A stretch of 46,625 nucleotides of DNA. Source: CAWUIO01 sp963922455. GTDB lineage: Bacteria > Bacteroidota > Bacteroidia > Cytophagales > Microscillaceae. The stretch is taken from assembly GCA_963922455.1 (NCBI GenBank), contig CAWUIO010000048.1, forward strand, positions 1-46,625, written 5' to 3'. The notes beneath the pieces were generated by a model. The model was not told where the DNA came from. It worked only from the letters and a program-made list of their open reading frames with translations, and did not search any database. Of the stretch, positions 35,121-44,383 are shown piece by piece. Position numbers and translations under genes: made by a program. How positions within the stretch are numbered: the stretch's first letter is position 1; every line of letters begins with the position of its first letter.

Positions 35121-36040
35121 AAATGCTGTTTATTTCTTCTCGCTAAATAACGATCTAATGCCTTGGGAAACAGTTTGTGTTTCCGAAGCATATTGCCGTA
35201 GGATTTATCGGCTGGCACAAAGTTTTGCCACGGAGTCTCTCTTAGGTACTGATAGTATTCCATTTTAAAGGGATGGCGAGACATATAATGCCAGGGTTTA
35301 CTTTTACCCGTGAAATGAACAATAGCAGGATTGGTTTGAACCTCATAAAATACCTGGTTATCCAGCTTTAAATCGTATAATTCAGGATTAGGATTAAAAA
35401 AATGCTCCCCGGCATTCCAGGTATAGGGCAGTCTAAGCCATTGCCCCTCAAATAAAAAATTAAGTACATCTTGATCCCAAAAGACGATCCGGTCTGCATG
35501 TTTATTCGTAAAATCAAGGGCCCGTTCGCTTACTTGCTCTTCTCTCCATTTGAGTATATTGACCAATAATACCCCCGCATTGAAATAATCTGAGTCGGCT
35601 TGCAGGCCCAAATTCTCTTTGAATTGTCGGTTGAGAGGAGCCGAACAGGCCGCCAAGGGCACATCTTGGATGTCGGTGGCCCAAAGTTGGCCCAAATCGG
35701 ACCGAACAAGCATATCACAATCCAAAAAGAGAATTTTATGAGTGGATTCAGGAAGAACCTTTGGCAATAAGAGGCGGTAGTAGGTGGCGAGCGTTACGTG
35801 GGCCGAAATGGGTACGTGTTTTAATTGCTCTTCGTCAATTTTAATAAATTCAAGCTCGGCCAAATGCTCTCGGCCAAAAGAACACAGTTTGTCAACATTA
35901 TCCACGCGCAATCCATTATGGACAATAAAGATCTTAAACGAATGGTTTGGATTATTTTTAAAAATAGAGGCTAATAAAACAGCACAATGTTGCGCGTAGT
36001 TATCGTCTATGGTACATACTATTTGTATAGGATCCTTCAT
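35117..36040 (-). CDS. GT8 family glycosyltransferase
   Basis: I chose the ATG at 36040, which overlaps the upstream methyltransferase stop in an ATGA; a TTG five codons earlier is possible. The 307-residue protein is a retaining GT8 (LgtC-like) enzyme. It opens IQIVCTIDDNYAQH, has the DxD motif at 107-109 (LFLDCDM), NAGVLLVNILKW, FWDQDVLNFLF and a C-terminal IVHFTGKSKPW with the metal-binding histidine. It transfers glucose or galactose from the UDP sugar. It is part of the tightly coupled run of transferase genes. Confidence 0.93.
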   Translation of the reverse strand: MKDPIQIVCTIDDNYAQHCAVLLASIFKNNPNHSFKIFIVHNGLRVDNVDKLCSFGREHLAELEFIKIDEEQLKHVPISAHVTLATYYRLLLPKVLPESTHKILFLDCDMLVRSDLGQLWATDIQDVPLAACSAPLNRQFKENLGLQADSDYFNAGVLLVNILKWREEQVSERALDFTNKHADRIVFWDQDVLNFLFEGQWLRLPYTWNAGEHFFNPNPELYDLKLDNQVFYEVQTNPAIVHFTGKSKPWHYMSRHPFKMEYYQYLRETPWQNFVPADKSYGNMLRKHKLFPKALDRYLARRNKQHL

Positions 36041-36762
36041 TTTTTTAACACGCAAATATTAGAAAGGTACAAAGGAGAGTACAGGCCAATGCGTTCTTGA
36101 ACCCGATGCTTATTTAGCTGATTACTCAGCCATTTTTTAACCCAAGACAACAGACGAAGTTTGATGCGGTCATGCCAAGTAACTCGTTGAGATCGGTAAT
36201 AGAGTCCTTGTGTTGAATTTAAAATGGTACCCAGTACATCCCATGCATCTCCGGCTTTGATGTTCTCAAGCACTTGGAAGCCGGCTTCTTGGGCAAAATA
36301 TTCTAAGGCATAGGGAGTAGGTCGCCAATAATCATAAGGCTCCTCGTGTAGTTGATACACTTGAGGGCAAGTAATGAATACACATCCCTCCGTTTTGCAT
36401 AGACGATAGAAATTTTCAAATGCCTGGCTCCAATTGGGGACATGCTCCATGACTTCGGTACAGAGAATAAAATCAAAAGGGCCAAAATCAGGATATTTTT
36501 CTAAAAACTTAGCATCGATAGCCTCCACCAAATCCACGGTTTGGGATTCATTTTGATTATGGTCCAGGGAAAAATAGGCAAGACCCCGGCTTTCTAACCA
36601 AGGCCGCAAAGGCTGACGGCCACAGCCCGCATCGAGAATACTAGCCGAGGCAGGGGCCATCTGGACATACGTCTCTACCAATCTCTGCACGTGGGTGGCT
36701 AAGATCGGCCGGATAAACATTTCCGGGGGAGCGTGGGCCGTATATATTGACTTAGGGTCCAT
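36037..36762 (-). CDS. SAM-dependent methyltransferase
   Basis: This 241-residue class I methyltransferase has motif I at 42-49 (ILDAGCGR), an acidic residue after the second strand (FSLDHNQNES) and motif FDFILCTEVMEHVPNWSQAF. Histidine- and tyrosine-rich segments (QLHEEPYDYWRPTP) are common in enzymes acting on glycan intermediates. It is separated from the TylF-like gene by 2 bp and overlaps the GT8 gene by four, so it is co-transcribed. The methyl acceptor is unknown. Confidence 0.9.
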   Translation of the reverse strand: MDPKSIYTAHAPPEMFIRPILATHVQRLVETYVQMAPASASILDAGCGRQPLRPWLESRGLAYFSLDHNQNESQTVDLVEAIDAKFLEKYPDFGPFDFILCTEVMEHVPNWSQAFENFYRLCKTEGCVFITCPQVYQLHEEPYDYWRPTPYALEYFAQEAGFQVLENIKAGDAWDVLGTILNSTQGLYYRSQRVTWHDRIKLRLLSWVKKWLSNQLNKHRVQERIGLYSPLYLSNICVLKK

Positions 36763-36764
36763 TC

Positions 36765-37520
36765 TTAGCGTTTTATAGCAATCCTACCGGTGTAGTCGAT
36801 ACGGTTCAACAAAATAGGAATTTTGTGCTTTTCAAAGTATTCGTCTACGGCTTTACGAGCCCCTTTCCAATGGCCATAATCGTCAATTATAAGTACTCCC
36901 CCGGGGACTAAACGAGGGAATAAGTGCTCTAGCTCATGATATGTAGACTCGTACCAATCTGTATCTAAGCGAAGCAAAGCAATCTTTTCAGGAATATGCT
37001 CGGGGATGGTATCTTCTACTTTACCGGCAATATAATGGATACGGTCCTTGGGAAATTGAGTCCTTTGCAAGTTCTCCTGAACGTCTTCTAAACTAGCAAA
37101 GGCCCAAATTTTATCCTCTTTGGTTTTTTCTCGCACCTCTAGAAGTTCCTCTGCCAGCTCTCCTTTATGGGAGATATCTTCTTTGCCAGGGGCAGGCATC
37201 CCCTCGAAGGTGTCATACAGGTATATAGACTTTTCTGCTTGGGGGTTTTCCAATAATGTGTAGGCCATCACCATAGCACTCCCCCCGCGCCATACACCAC
37301 ACTCAACCAGATCCCCTGAAATCTGATTATGACTCAGATAATCCAAGGACCGGATCAGTCCAATTACCCGCTCAGGGCTCGTCATGGTGTAGGGTCGTAC
37401 TTTTTCCAGGATAGAAATCTCTCTCCTCGTAAAATCAAGTGGATATTGGGGAGAGGATGCATTTGCTTTGTACTTCGTGGCTGAGACGTAGCCTAATTTA
37501 TTTAAAATACTTGTAATCAT
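36765..37520 (-). CDS. TylF/MycF-like O-methyltransferase
   Basis: This 251-residue protein matches the macrocin O-methyltransferase family. The SAM site is LVECGVWRGGSAM (71-83) and the metal-binding and catalytic acidic residues are in LRLDTDWYEST (184-193) and IIDDYGHWKG (211-220). In macrolide pathways these enzymes O-methylate a deoxysugar. Here, inside a polysaccharide cluster, it probably methylates a sugar of the surface glycan. It lies 41 bp after the Wzt-like ATPase gene and 2 bp before the next methyltransferase. Confidence 0.93.
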   Translation of the reverse strand: MITSILNKLGYVSATKYKANASSPQYPLDFTRREISILEKVRPYTMTSPERVIGLIRSLDYLSHNQISGDLVECGVWRGGSAMVMAYTLLENPQAEKSIYLYDTFEGMPAPGKEDISHKGELAEELLEVREKTKEDKIWAFASLEDVQENLQRTQFPKDRIHYIAGKVEDTIPEHIPEKIALLRLDTDWYESTYHELEHLFPRLVPGGVLIIDDYGHWKGARKAVDEYFEKHKIPILLNRIDYTGRIAIKR

Positions 37521-37561
37521 AGCTTGAAATTCGAGTAACTTGGATTGAATTAATTTCTAAC

Positions 37562-38827
37562 TCAATTATCTATATCCCACTCAAAATCTTCCAAATAGGT
37601 GCAGGTATTCGCTTGCCAAGCGTGTTCACGACTTAGCTCAAATACCTGTACTTTAAAAGGACATATGCCTTCAAGAGTCTCAACAGGCAATTTACCAGAA
37701 TATTCCCCTAAGTATACTTTCAACGAATACTCTCCTAAGTACAAATGTAATTTGGGAATCCGGCAGGTGAGCACACATGTCCCTTTTTCTTTTAAAAAGG
37801 GAGTATGGGTACTAAATAACCAGATATGTGCAATGGGCGCATCAAAGGTATTCATAATTTGAAAGGAAATAGCCGGACTCTTTAGGGCTTCCCGAGTCTC
37901 GATACGAAACTGAACGATCAGTTCTTTTCCCATATCGTGCACATTATCAGGGAGGCTAGTCTTGACGTGCACTTGGGTAATCTTAGCCCGGGCACTCCCC
38001 AATTCGGCTTCGTACATATTACCCATATCTATTTTATTATGGATGTAGTAAGTGATTGCTTGCGAAGTTTCTCCTAAAAATCCTACAGAACCCTTATTCA
38101 TGACCAAGGCTTTATGGGTAAGCGTAGCGATGGAGTTCATATTATGGCTTACAAATAATACGGTACGCCCCTCTCCTTGGGCCACATCTTGCATCTTACC
38201 AATGGCTTTGCTTTGAAACTCAGCATCTCCGACCGCTAAAACCTCATCGACGATTAAAATTTCCGGCTCCAAATGGGCTGCCACGGCAAATGCCAAACGA
38301 ACATACATACCCGAAGAATAACGTTTTACGGGTGTATCTACATATCGGGCTACCCCCGAAAAATCAATTATCTCATCCAATTTCGAGCGTATTTCAGCTT
38401 TGGTCATGCCCAGGATCGCCCCGTTGAGGAAAATATTTTCTCTCCCCGTAAGCTCTGGATGAAAGCCCGTCCCTACTTCTAAAAGAGAGGCTACCCTTCC
38501 CTTTACTTTGACTTGCCCTGTGGTAGGAGCCGTAACTTTTGACAATACTTTGAGAAGTGTAGATTTACCAGCCCCATTTTTCCCGATGACTCCTAGCACC
38601 TCACCACGCTTTACTTCAAAATTCACATCTTGAAGGGCCCAAACAAAAGGGCTATCACTGGCAGTGGCTAAGCCATTATGACTCAAGTCTACTTTTTGTG
38701 TTGGATCTTCTTTGCCACGCATCCGAGCCAACCACCGTCCCACATCCTCTTTTAAGGAGGCTTGGCCTAAAACCCCAAGGCGATAGCGTTTAGATAAATT
38801 TTCTACTTTTAAAACAGTATCTTCCAT
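37562..38827 (-). CDS. wzt: Polysaccharide ABC transporter ATP-binding protein (Wzt-like)
   Basis: This 421-residue ATPase exports a surface polysaccharide. It has Walker A at 82-90 (GKNGAGKST), the signature at 170-174 (YSSGM), Walker B at 191-195 (LIVDE) and the switch histidine H228. A C-terminal domain of about 160 residues follows the ATPase; in Wzt-type proteins this part recognises the terminal modification of the glycan before export. That fits the methyltransferases encoded downstream, which could supply the terminal methyl group (inference). The permease gene lies two genes upstream, separated by a PseB-like gene. Confidence 0.93.
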   Translation of the reverse strand: MEDTVLKVENLSKRYRLGVLGQASLKEDVGRWLARMRGKEDPTQKVDLSHNGLATASDSPFVWALQDVNFEVKRGEVLGVIGKNGAGKSTLLKVLSKVTAPTTGQVKVKGRVASLLEVGTGFHPELTGRENIFLNGAILGMTKAEIRSKLDEIIDFSGVARYVDTPVKRYSSGMYVRLAFAVAAHLEPEILIVDEVLAVGDAEFQSKAIGKMQDVAQGEGRTVLFVSHNMNSIATLTHKALVMNKGSVGFLGETSQAITYYIHNKIDMGNMYEAELGSARAKITQVHVKTSLPDNVHDMGKELIVQFRIETREALKSPAISFQIMNTFDAPIAHIWLFSTHTPFLKEKGTCVLTCRIPKLHLYLGEYSLKVYLGEYSGKLPVETLEGICPFKVQVFELSREHAWQANTCTYLEDFEWDIDN

Positions 38828-38856
38828 AGTGCTACGGGATGCTAAATTGCCTACAA

Positions 38857-39879
38857 CTACTCTTTAAACGGTGGCTCTTCAAATTGACTTATCAGTTTAC
38901 GCAAGGATGGAACATCCAAAAAATCCGGGTTATTCTCCGAGCTGTAATAAAAATTAGAGGCTACCGGTCGGGCTTGATAATGCTTGAGGTACATTTTAAG
39001 CTGTTCCACATCATGGTGCTTGGCCGATCGCGGCACCAGAATATAACATTGATCCAATTCTAAGGTCAAAGGAGCATCGGCTGTATGGATCATTTCTTCG
39101 TGGATTTTTTCCCCAGGCCTTACCCCTATAGTCTCTATTTTACATTGAGGTGCGATGGCTTCGGCTAAGTCAACAATTCGGAAGGAGGGACTTTTCGGGA
39201 CAAATAACTCGCCTCCCAAAGAGGAACTTATCGCAAACTTCAAGAGCTCGAAGCTGTCTTCCAATTGAATATTAAACCGGGTCATTTCTGGGTGGGTAAT
39301 CGGAATCACTCCTTTATCTCGTTTTTTAAGGAAAAAAGGGATCACCGATCCTCGGGAGCCCATCACGTTTCCGTGACGTAACACGGTAAAGCGTAAAGAA
39401 GAATGATTATGAAATTGATTAGCGGCAATAAATAACTTATCCGAACAGAGTTTACTCGCCCCATACATACTGATGGGAGCTACGGCCTTATCGGTAGAGA
39501 GGGCCAATACTTGAGATACCCCACAACTTCGGGCCGCCTCAATAACATTTTGGGCCCCACCTACATTGGTTTGAATATATTCGCTCGGGTTAAACTCTGC
39601 CAAGGGAACGTGTTTTAAAGCGGCCGTATGTATCACATAATCCACTCCCTCAAAAGCTACTTTCAAACGCCCCAAGTCCCGTACATCTCCAATCATAAAG
39701 CGCAAGGCCGGATGCTTCCCGTAAGAAGAATACTCGGCCATTTCATACTGCTTTTGCTCGTCCCGGGAATAAATAATCAACTCTCGAATTTGAGGGTATT
39801 GAGACAAAATAAGTTCGGTAAATTTTTTGCCAAAAGAGCCGGTCCCCCCGGTAATAAGAATGGATTTATGATTGAACAT
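38857..39879 (-). CDS. pseB: UDP-N-acetylglucosamine 4,6-dehydratase (inverting), PseB-like
   Basis: This 340-residue SDR enzyme has GGTGSFG at 11-17. The catalytic set corresponds to that of PseB/FlaA1: D130 and K131 (LSTDKAVAP), with Y139 and K143 (SMYGASK). It lacks the N-terminal membrane domain of CapD-type enzymes. The C-terminal segment FYYSSENNPDFLDVPSL also fits PseB. It converts UDP-GlcNAc to the 4-keto-6-deoxy L-arabino sugar, the first step to pseudaminic acid or other 2,6-dideoxy amino sugars. The next pathway gene (pseC) is not in the window. It lies between the permease and ATPase genes of the exporter. Confidence 0.88.
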   Translation of the reverse strand: MFNHKSILITGGTGSFGKKFTELILSQYPQIRELIIYSRDEQKQYEMAEYSSYGKHPALRFMIGDVRDLGRLKVAFEGVDYVIHTAALKHVPLAEFNPSEYIQTNVGGAQNVIEAARSCGVSQVLALSTDKAVAPISMYGASKLCSDKLFIAANQFHNHSSLRFTVLRHGNVMGSRGSVIPFFLKKRDKGVIPITHPEMTRFNIQLEDSFELLKFAISSSLGGELFVPKSPSFRIVDLAEAIAPQCKIETIGVRPGEKIHEEMIHTADAPLTLELDQCYILVPRSAKHHDVEQLKMYLKHYQARPVASNFYYSSENNPDFLDVPSLRKLISQFEEPPFKE

Positions 39880-39978
39880 CTTTATTGCGTAATCGTATTC
39901 AGATCCTTGGGTGAAAAGAACTCTACACTATCCCTAGGTTATGGCAAAATTGCATCAAAACCTCTAAGGAAGGGAGTA

Positions 39979-40836
39979 CTATATGGAATCCATAAAGTTT
40001 TTTTCTACCCGATTGAAAATAAGTACCCCCCCTAAAAAGATCAAAAATGTGACCAATATGGAATACGCCAGCAAGGTATAGCTAAACACTCCTTTGCCCA
40101 AAAATGCATAACGGAAAGCTTCCAATACCGGAGTAAGAGGATTTAAAAATAAGATATTTTGATACCGTTCTGATAAAAATGATACCGGATACAATACGGG
40201 TGTAAGATACATACCCAGTTGAATACCAAAGGTCAACAAATAATGTAAATCCCGGTAACGAATCGTTAAGGAAGCGATGATTATCCCCATACCCAAGGCC
40301 AAAGCAGCCATAATTAACAAGATAAGGGGAAGTAAGAGGATTGCCTTATTTAAACCTAACTCATACCCATTTATGCTATAAAGGATATAAACTAGCACTA
40401 ATAAGCCAAACTGGATAACAAAAGAAATTAAACGGGAAATAACGGTAGATACCGGTACCGTCAGTCGGGGGAAATATACCTTACCAAAAATATTTGCATT
40501 CTTAATGAAGGTCTCGGCTACGGTCGTCAAACTGCCTGAAAAGTAATTCCATATGGTGATCCCACTGAGGTAAAATAAAAAAGGGGGAATCCCATCACTG
40601 GGCAATTGGGCCACTCTGCCAAAAATCACATAAAAGATAAAAGCGGTAATGAGGGGCTGAAGCAGATGCCACAAGGGGCCCAATACCGTCTGTTTATATT
40701 GGGCAATAAAATCCCGGCGCACAAATAAGGCAACTAAGTCCCTATATCTCCATAGTTCTTGAAACCTAAAATCCAGCCACTTCCTTTTTGGAATAATGAC
40801 CTCAGTCCAGGAATCATTCGTATTCTCTAATTGCAT
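39979..40836 (-). CDS. wzm: Polysaccharide ABC transporter permease (Wzm-like)
   Basis: I chose the ATG at 40836; a TTG at 40887 would add 17 residues. The 285-residue protein is an ABC-2 permease of the TagG/Wzm type. The N-terminus ends in an amphipathic segment before RYRDLVALFVRRDFIAQYKQ, the coupling-type region, and is followed by about six membrane helices, with GPLWHLLQPLITA and a typical PVLYPVSFL loop. It forms the channel for the Wzt-like ATPase. It is the first gene of the cluster on this strand, with repeat copy H upstream. Confidence 0.92.
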   Translation of the reverse strand: MQLENTNDSWTEVIIPKRKWLDFRFQELWRYRDLVALFVRRDFIAQYKQTVLGPLWHLLQPLITAFIFYVIFGRVAQLPSDGIPPFLFYLSGITIWNYFSGSLTTVAETFIKNANIFGKVYFPRLTVPVSTVISRLISFVIQFGLLVLVYILYSINGYELGLNKAILLLPLILLIMAALALGMGIIIASLTIRYRDLHYLLTFGIQLGMYLTPVLYPVSFLSERYQNILFLNPLTPVLEAFRYAFLGKGVFSYTLLAYSILVTFLIFLGGVLIFNRVEKNFMDSI

Positions 40837-40904
40837 TGAGCTGGTTATTTTTTTATCTCCAACGAAGAAATTGTCTACCTGATACAAATAAGTAAAACAA
40901 ATAT

Positions 40905-41036
40905 GGGGCTGCCCTCCTGGCGTTTCTTAAATCCCCATGGGGTATCCCGATGAACGGCCAGGAGGTCGGGCTATCGCTACTCGCCGGCCAACCCCCATCC
41001 CGCGGCGGGCTCAAACAGGCCGCTCTATCCCTCAGC
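40905..41036 (+). repeat. Interspersed hairpin repeat, copy H (subtype 1)
   Basis: It starts GGGGCTGCCC and ends TATCCCTCAGC. The variable arms CCTCCTGGC (40913-40921) and GCCAGGAGG (40957-40965) pair perfectly over 9 bp and share no obvious sequence with the arms of A or D. The core TCGGGCTATCGCTACTCG and GCGGCGGGCTCAAACAGG follow. It lies 70 bp upstream of the permease gene. The stretch 41037-41352 beyond it, downstream of cysQ, shows nothing else I can name. Confidence 0.85.
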
Positions 41037-41352
41037 TAAAAAATCTATTCAATAGGGCCATTTATTTGAATGGGCTCAAAAATTGTCTCCATGAGCCCTC
41101 CCCCAAACATGTAGACTCCCTGCCCTTTCAAAGGCAAAGTACAAGAGCACTTAGAGCAAAGTTCTACCTGACAAATCAGTAGCACCCTTACCCTAGAACC
41201 TCGTCCCAAAAGGGACATGCTCACCGTAGCCAGGGCTCCGGAAGTAGTTAAAAATTGCTTTAGCTACGTATCGCTTTTGGTCTTCCATACAGGCATTGTG
41301 AGCAATTAGCAACCATAACCGATTATACTGAGACTGCCCAAGGCTGGAATAC

Positions 41353-42135
41353 CTAGTTCTGTCCGTGATACACTACAAAATAAGGATTGAGTAAGTTCTC
41401 CTTATTGTAGAGCATACGAGTTTGCGTGTCATGACGGATCACCCGGCCACCAGCTTCTTCTACCACGATTTGAGCCGCCGCCGTATCCCATTCCATCGTG
41501 GGAGCCAAACGGGGGTATACGTGGGCTTTTCCTTCGGCCACCAGCATAAATTTTAAAGAACTCCCCATACTGAGCAACTCAGTCTGAGGGTATTGCTTGA
41601 TAAAGTTCTGGGTATCTTCATTTAGGTGAGAGCGAGAGGCCACAACTTTTACCACTTCTTTCTGCCCAACATCCTGGCTATTTAGTTCTTGCGTATGGCC
41701 TTCGTGTTCCAGAAAAGCTCCTTGGCCTTGGCGGGCATAGTAGAGTTTTTTCAAAACTGGAGAGTAAACCACCCCTAAAATAGGCGCTCCATCGTGTATC
41801 AAGGCGATATTTACCGTAAACTCTCCGTTCTTTTTTATAAACTCTTTGGTTCCGTCCAAAGGGTCAACCATCCAAAAGTAAGGCCAGTCTTTTCTTTCCT
41901 CATAGGGGATTGCCTTCCCCTCCTCACTTAGGAGGGGAATCTGCAAATGAGCCAAACTTTCTTTTATGGATTCGTGCGCCTTGCGGTCGGCCAAGGTCAA
42001 AGGAGAATTATCTGCCTTAGCCTCCACCGAAAAGTCAGCCTCACTGTGGTACACTTCCAAAATCTTCAAGCCAGCTTCCAAGGCTGCTTGCCGGGCTACT
42101 TGTAAAGCCTCAGCCAAATCGGGGGTAGATTGCAT
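41353..42135 (-). CDS. cysQ: 3'(2'),5'-bisphosphate nucleotidase CysQ
   Basis: This 260-residue magnesium-dependent phosphatase of the inositol monophosphatase superfamily has metal-binding residues in LLSEEG (about 69-73), DPLDGTKEF (91-99, the signature motif) and WDTAAAQIVVEEAGG. It splits the 3'-phosphate from PAP, the by-product when PAPS is used, and so keeps sulfate activation running. It is the last gene of the cysC-cysD-cysN-cysQ group, 21 bp after cysN, so it is probably co-transcribed. Confidence 0.95.
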   Translation of the reverse strand: MQSTPDLAEALQVARQAALEAGLKILEVYHSEADFSVEAKADNSPLTLADRKAHESIKESLAHLQIPLLSEEGKAIPYEERKDWPYFWMVDPLDGTKEFIKKNGEFTVNIALIHDGAPILGVVYSPVLKKLYYARQGQGAFLEHEGHTQELNSQDVGQKEVVKVVASRSHLNEDTQNFIKQYPQTELLSMGSSLKFMLVAEGKAHVYPRLAPTMEWDTAAAQIVVEEAGGRVIRHDTQTRMLYNKENLLNPYFVVYHGQN

Positions 42136-42156
42136 AGTTTATAGATTAAGCAGGGC

Positions 42157-43422
42157 TTAGATAATCATTCCCGCAGCTACTGTTTCATTGGTAGACTCAT
42201 CCACCAAAATGATACTTCCCGTCAAACGGTTGCGTCGGTAGCTATCAAAAAACAAAGGTTTGGTCGTACGAATTTTCACCCGGGCAATATCGTTCATTTT
42301 GATATCCAAGTCACTCCCATTCCGATGCAGGGTATTTACATCCATTTTATAATGGATTTCCTTAATCATCGCCCGCGCTTCTTGGGAAGTATGTTGAATA
42401 ACGTACTTGGCCCGCTCTACCGGTGGTTTCGGGTTCAGCCAGCAAATCATCACTTCTAAGTCCTGCCCAATAGTTGGCTGGTTATTGGTACGAACGATCA
42501 TATCCCCCCGACTGATATCTATCTCATCTTCCAAAGTCATGGAAACGGACATCGGGGCAAAAGCCTCATCCAGTTGTTTATTGAGGGTATCAATCGTTTT
42601 AATCTTGCTGGTAAATCCAGAAGGAAGCACCATCACTTCATCTCCAGGCTTGAAAATACCACTGGCAATGCGTCCTGCATACCCTCGATAATCGTGGTGC
42701 TCAGTAGTATGAGGCCGTACTACATACTGTACCGGGAAGCGGCAATCAATATGATTGTAATCACTCCCGATATAGATATTTTCCAACATATATAGCAAAG
42801 TAGCACCCCCAAACCATTCTGTATTGGTAGATCGGGTCACCACATTATCCCCCTTCAAAGCACTGATGGGTACAAAGTGGATATCAGGGATTTCTAACTT
42901 GGCAGCAAAGTTTTTAAAATCCTGGACGATTTTCTCATAAACCTCTTGGTCATAATCTACCAAGTCCATTTTATTTACACAGATAATCACGTGAGGGATC
43001 TTCAAAAGAGAAGCAATTATCGCGTGACGGCAAGTCTGTTCCAAGATTCCCTTGCGGGCGTCAACCAAGATAAGGGCTAAGTTGGCCGTAGAAGCCCCGG
43101 TTACCATATTCCGAGTATATTGAATATGTCCCGGAGTATCGGCAATGATAAATTTACGCTTAGGAGTGGCAAAGTAGCGATATGCCACATCAATCGTAAT
43201 ACCTTGCTCCCGTTCGGCTTTAAGTCCGTCGGTTAGCAGCGAAAGGTCTACGTGTTCTAATCCTTTATGCTCACTGGATTTTTTTACGGCTTCCAGTTGG
43301 TCCTCAAATATGGTTTTGGAGTCAAACAAAAGACGTCCGATGAGGGTACTCTTTCCATCATCCACACTACCGGCGGTGGTGAATCGGAGCAATTCCATAT
43401 TTAGATATTCCTGTTGCTTCAT
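42157..43422 (-). CDS. cysN: Sulfate adenylyltransferase subunit 1 (GTPase) CysN
   Basis: This 421-residue elongation-factor-like GTPase has its P-loop at 18-26 (GSVDDGKST), then ADTPGHIQY and VNKMDLVDY. With CysD it makes adenosine 5'-phosphosulfate from ATP and sulfate, and GTP hydrolysis drives the reaction. Its length matches a stand-alone CysN; APS kinase is a separate gene here rather than a fused CysNC domain. The ATG at 43422 is used; an internal ATG eight codons on is possible. It follows cysD by 48 bp. Confidence 0.97.
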   Translation of the reverse strand: MKQQEYLNMELLRFTTAGSVDDGKSTLIGRLLFDSKTIFEDQLEAVKKSSEHKGLEHVDLSLLTDGLKAEREQGITIDVAYRYFATPKRKFIIADTPGHIQYTRNMVTGASTANLALILVDARKGILEQTCRHAIIASLLKIPHVIICVNKMDLVDYDQEVYEKIVQDFKNFAAKLEIPDIHFVPISALKGDNVVTRSTNTEWFGGATLLYMLENIYIGSDYNHIDCRFPVQYVVRPHTTEHHDYRGYAGRIASGIFKPGDEVMVLPSGFTSKIKTIDTLNKQLDEAFAPMSVSMTLEDEIDISRGDMIVRTNNQPTIGQDLEVMICWLNPKPPVERAKYVIQHTSQEARAMIKEIHYKMDVNTLHRNGSDLDIKMNDIARVKIRTTKPLFFDSYRRNRLTGSIILVDESTNETVAAGMII

Positions 43423-43470
43423 GAGGCTTAGGGATTAATGATTCTTTGTGAGGAATAAGTTTTAGGTAGT

Positions 43471-44376
43471 TTAGAAGTAACCCTGTTTTTTACGATCTTC
43501 CATGGCAGTTTCCGATCGTTTGTCATCGGCGCGGCCTCCTCGTTCTGTAGTACGGGTTGCGGCCACTTCATCAATGATTTTTTCTAGGTTATCGGCATCA
43601 GAAAGTACCGCTCCGGTACAAGTCATATCCCCGATGGTACGGAAACGAACCTGCATATCTTCCAGCTTTTCATCTTCTCGAAGATTCATAAAATCAGAGT
43701 ACGCAAGGATCACCCCATCTCTGACAAAGCATGGGCGGGTGTGGCTAAAATATAAATTTGGAATTTTAATTTCTTCCATTAAGATGTATTGCCAAACGTC
43801 CATTTCCGTCCAATTGGAGATTGGGAAAACTCGGAAATGCTCGCCCATATGCTTACGTCCATTAAACAGGTTCCAAAGCTCAGGTCTTTGGTTTTTAGGG
43901 TCCCACTGGCCAAACTCATCCCGGTGTGAGAAGAAACGCTCTTTGGCCCGGGCTTTTTCCTCGTCCCGACGTCCACCTCCTAAGGCAGCATCAAATTTAT
44001 GCTCTTCCAAGCTGTCTAGTAAGGTCACGATTTGTAAGCCGTTGCGACTGGCATTAAAGCCAGTTTCCTCTTTGACCCGCCCCTTGTCAATCGACTCTTG
44101 AACCGATCCAACAATGAGCTTAGCGCCAATCTCGGCAACCAACTCATCCCGAAACCGAATGGTTTCATCAAAGTTATGCCCGGTATCAACGTGCAATAAA
44201 GGAAAAGGAATACGCGCCGGATAAAAGGCCTTGCGGGCCAGGTGCGTCATTACAATTGAATCTTTTCCACCGGAAAACATAAGTACCGGTTTTTCGAACT
44301 GGGCTGCTACTTCCCGCATCACGTAGATGGACTCAGACTCCAGTTCTTTTAAGTGATTAATGCTGTAATTGTACAT
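43471..44376 (-). CDS. cysD: Sulfate adenylyltransferase subunit 2 CysD
   Basis: This 301-residue protein belongs to the PP-loop ATP-pyrophosphatase family. The PP-loop is VLMFSGGKDSIVM, near residues 31-43, and the family-typical segments ALGGGRRDEEKARAKER, FPISNWTEMDVWQYI and TERGGRADDKRSE are present. It adenylates sulfate in a complex with the GTPase CysN. It follows cysC by 7 bp and precedes cysN by 48 bp, so the order on the minus strand is cysC-cysD-cysN-cysQ. Confidence 0.97.
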   Translation of the reverse strand: MYNYSINHLKELESESIYVMREVAAQFEKPVLMFSGGKDSIVMTHLARKAFYPARIPFPLLHVDTGHNFDETIRFRDELVAEIGAKLIVGSVQESIDKGRVKEETGFNASRNGLQIVTLLDSLEEHKFDAALGGGRRDEEKARAKERFFSHRDEFGQWDPKNQRPELWNLFNGRKHMGEHFRVFPISNWTEMDVWQYILMEEIKIPNLYFSHTRPCFVRDGVILAYSDFMNLREDEKLEDMQVRFRTIGDMTCTGAVLSDADNLEKIIDEVAATRTTERGGRADDKRSETAMEDRKKQGYF

Positions 44377-44383
44377 AAGCTAT

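Noticed and set aside
39628..40035. 135-residue plus-strand frame
   Set aside because: It is the reverse frame of the PseB-like and permease gene region and lies across two well-supported coding genes.
43502..44101. 199-residue plus-strand frame
   Set aside because: It is antisense to cysD, which has complete family motifs; its composition is that of a reverse-complement shadow.
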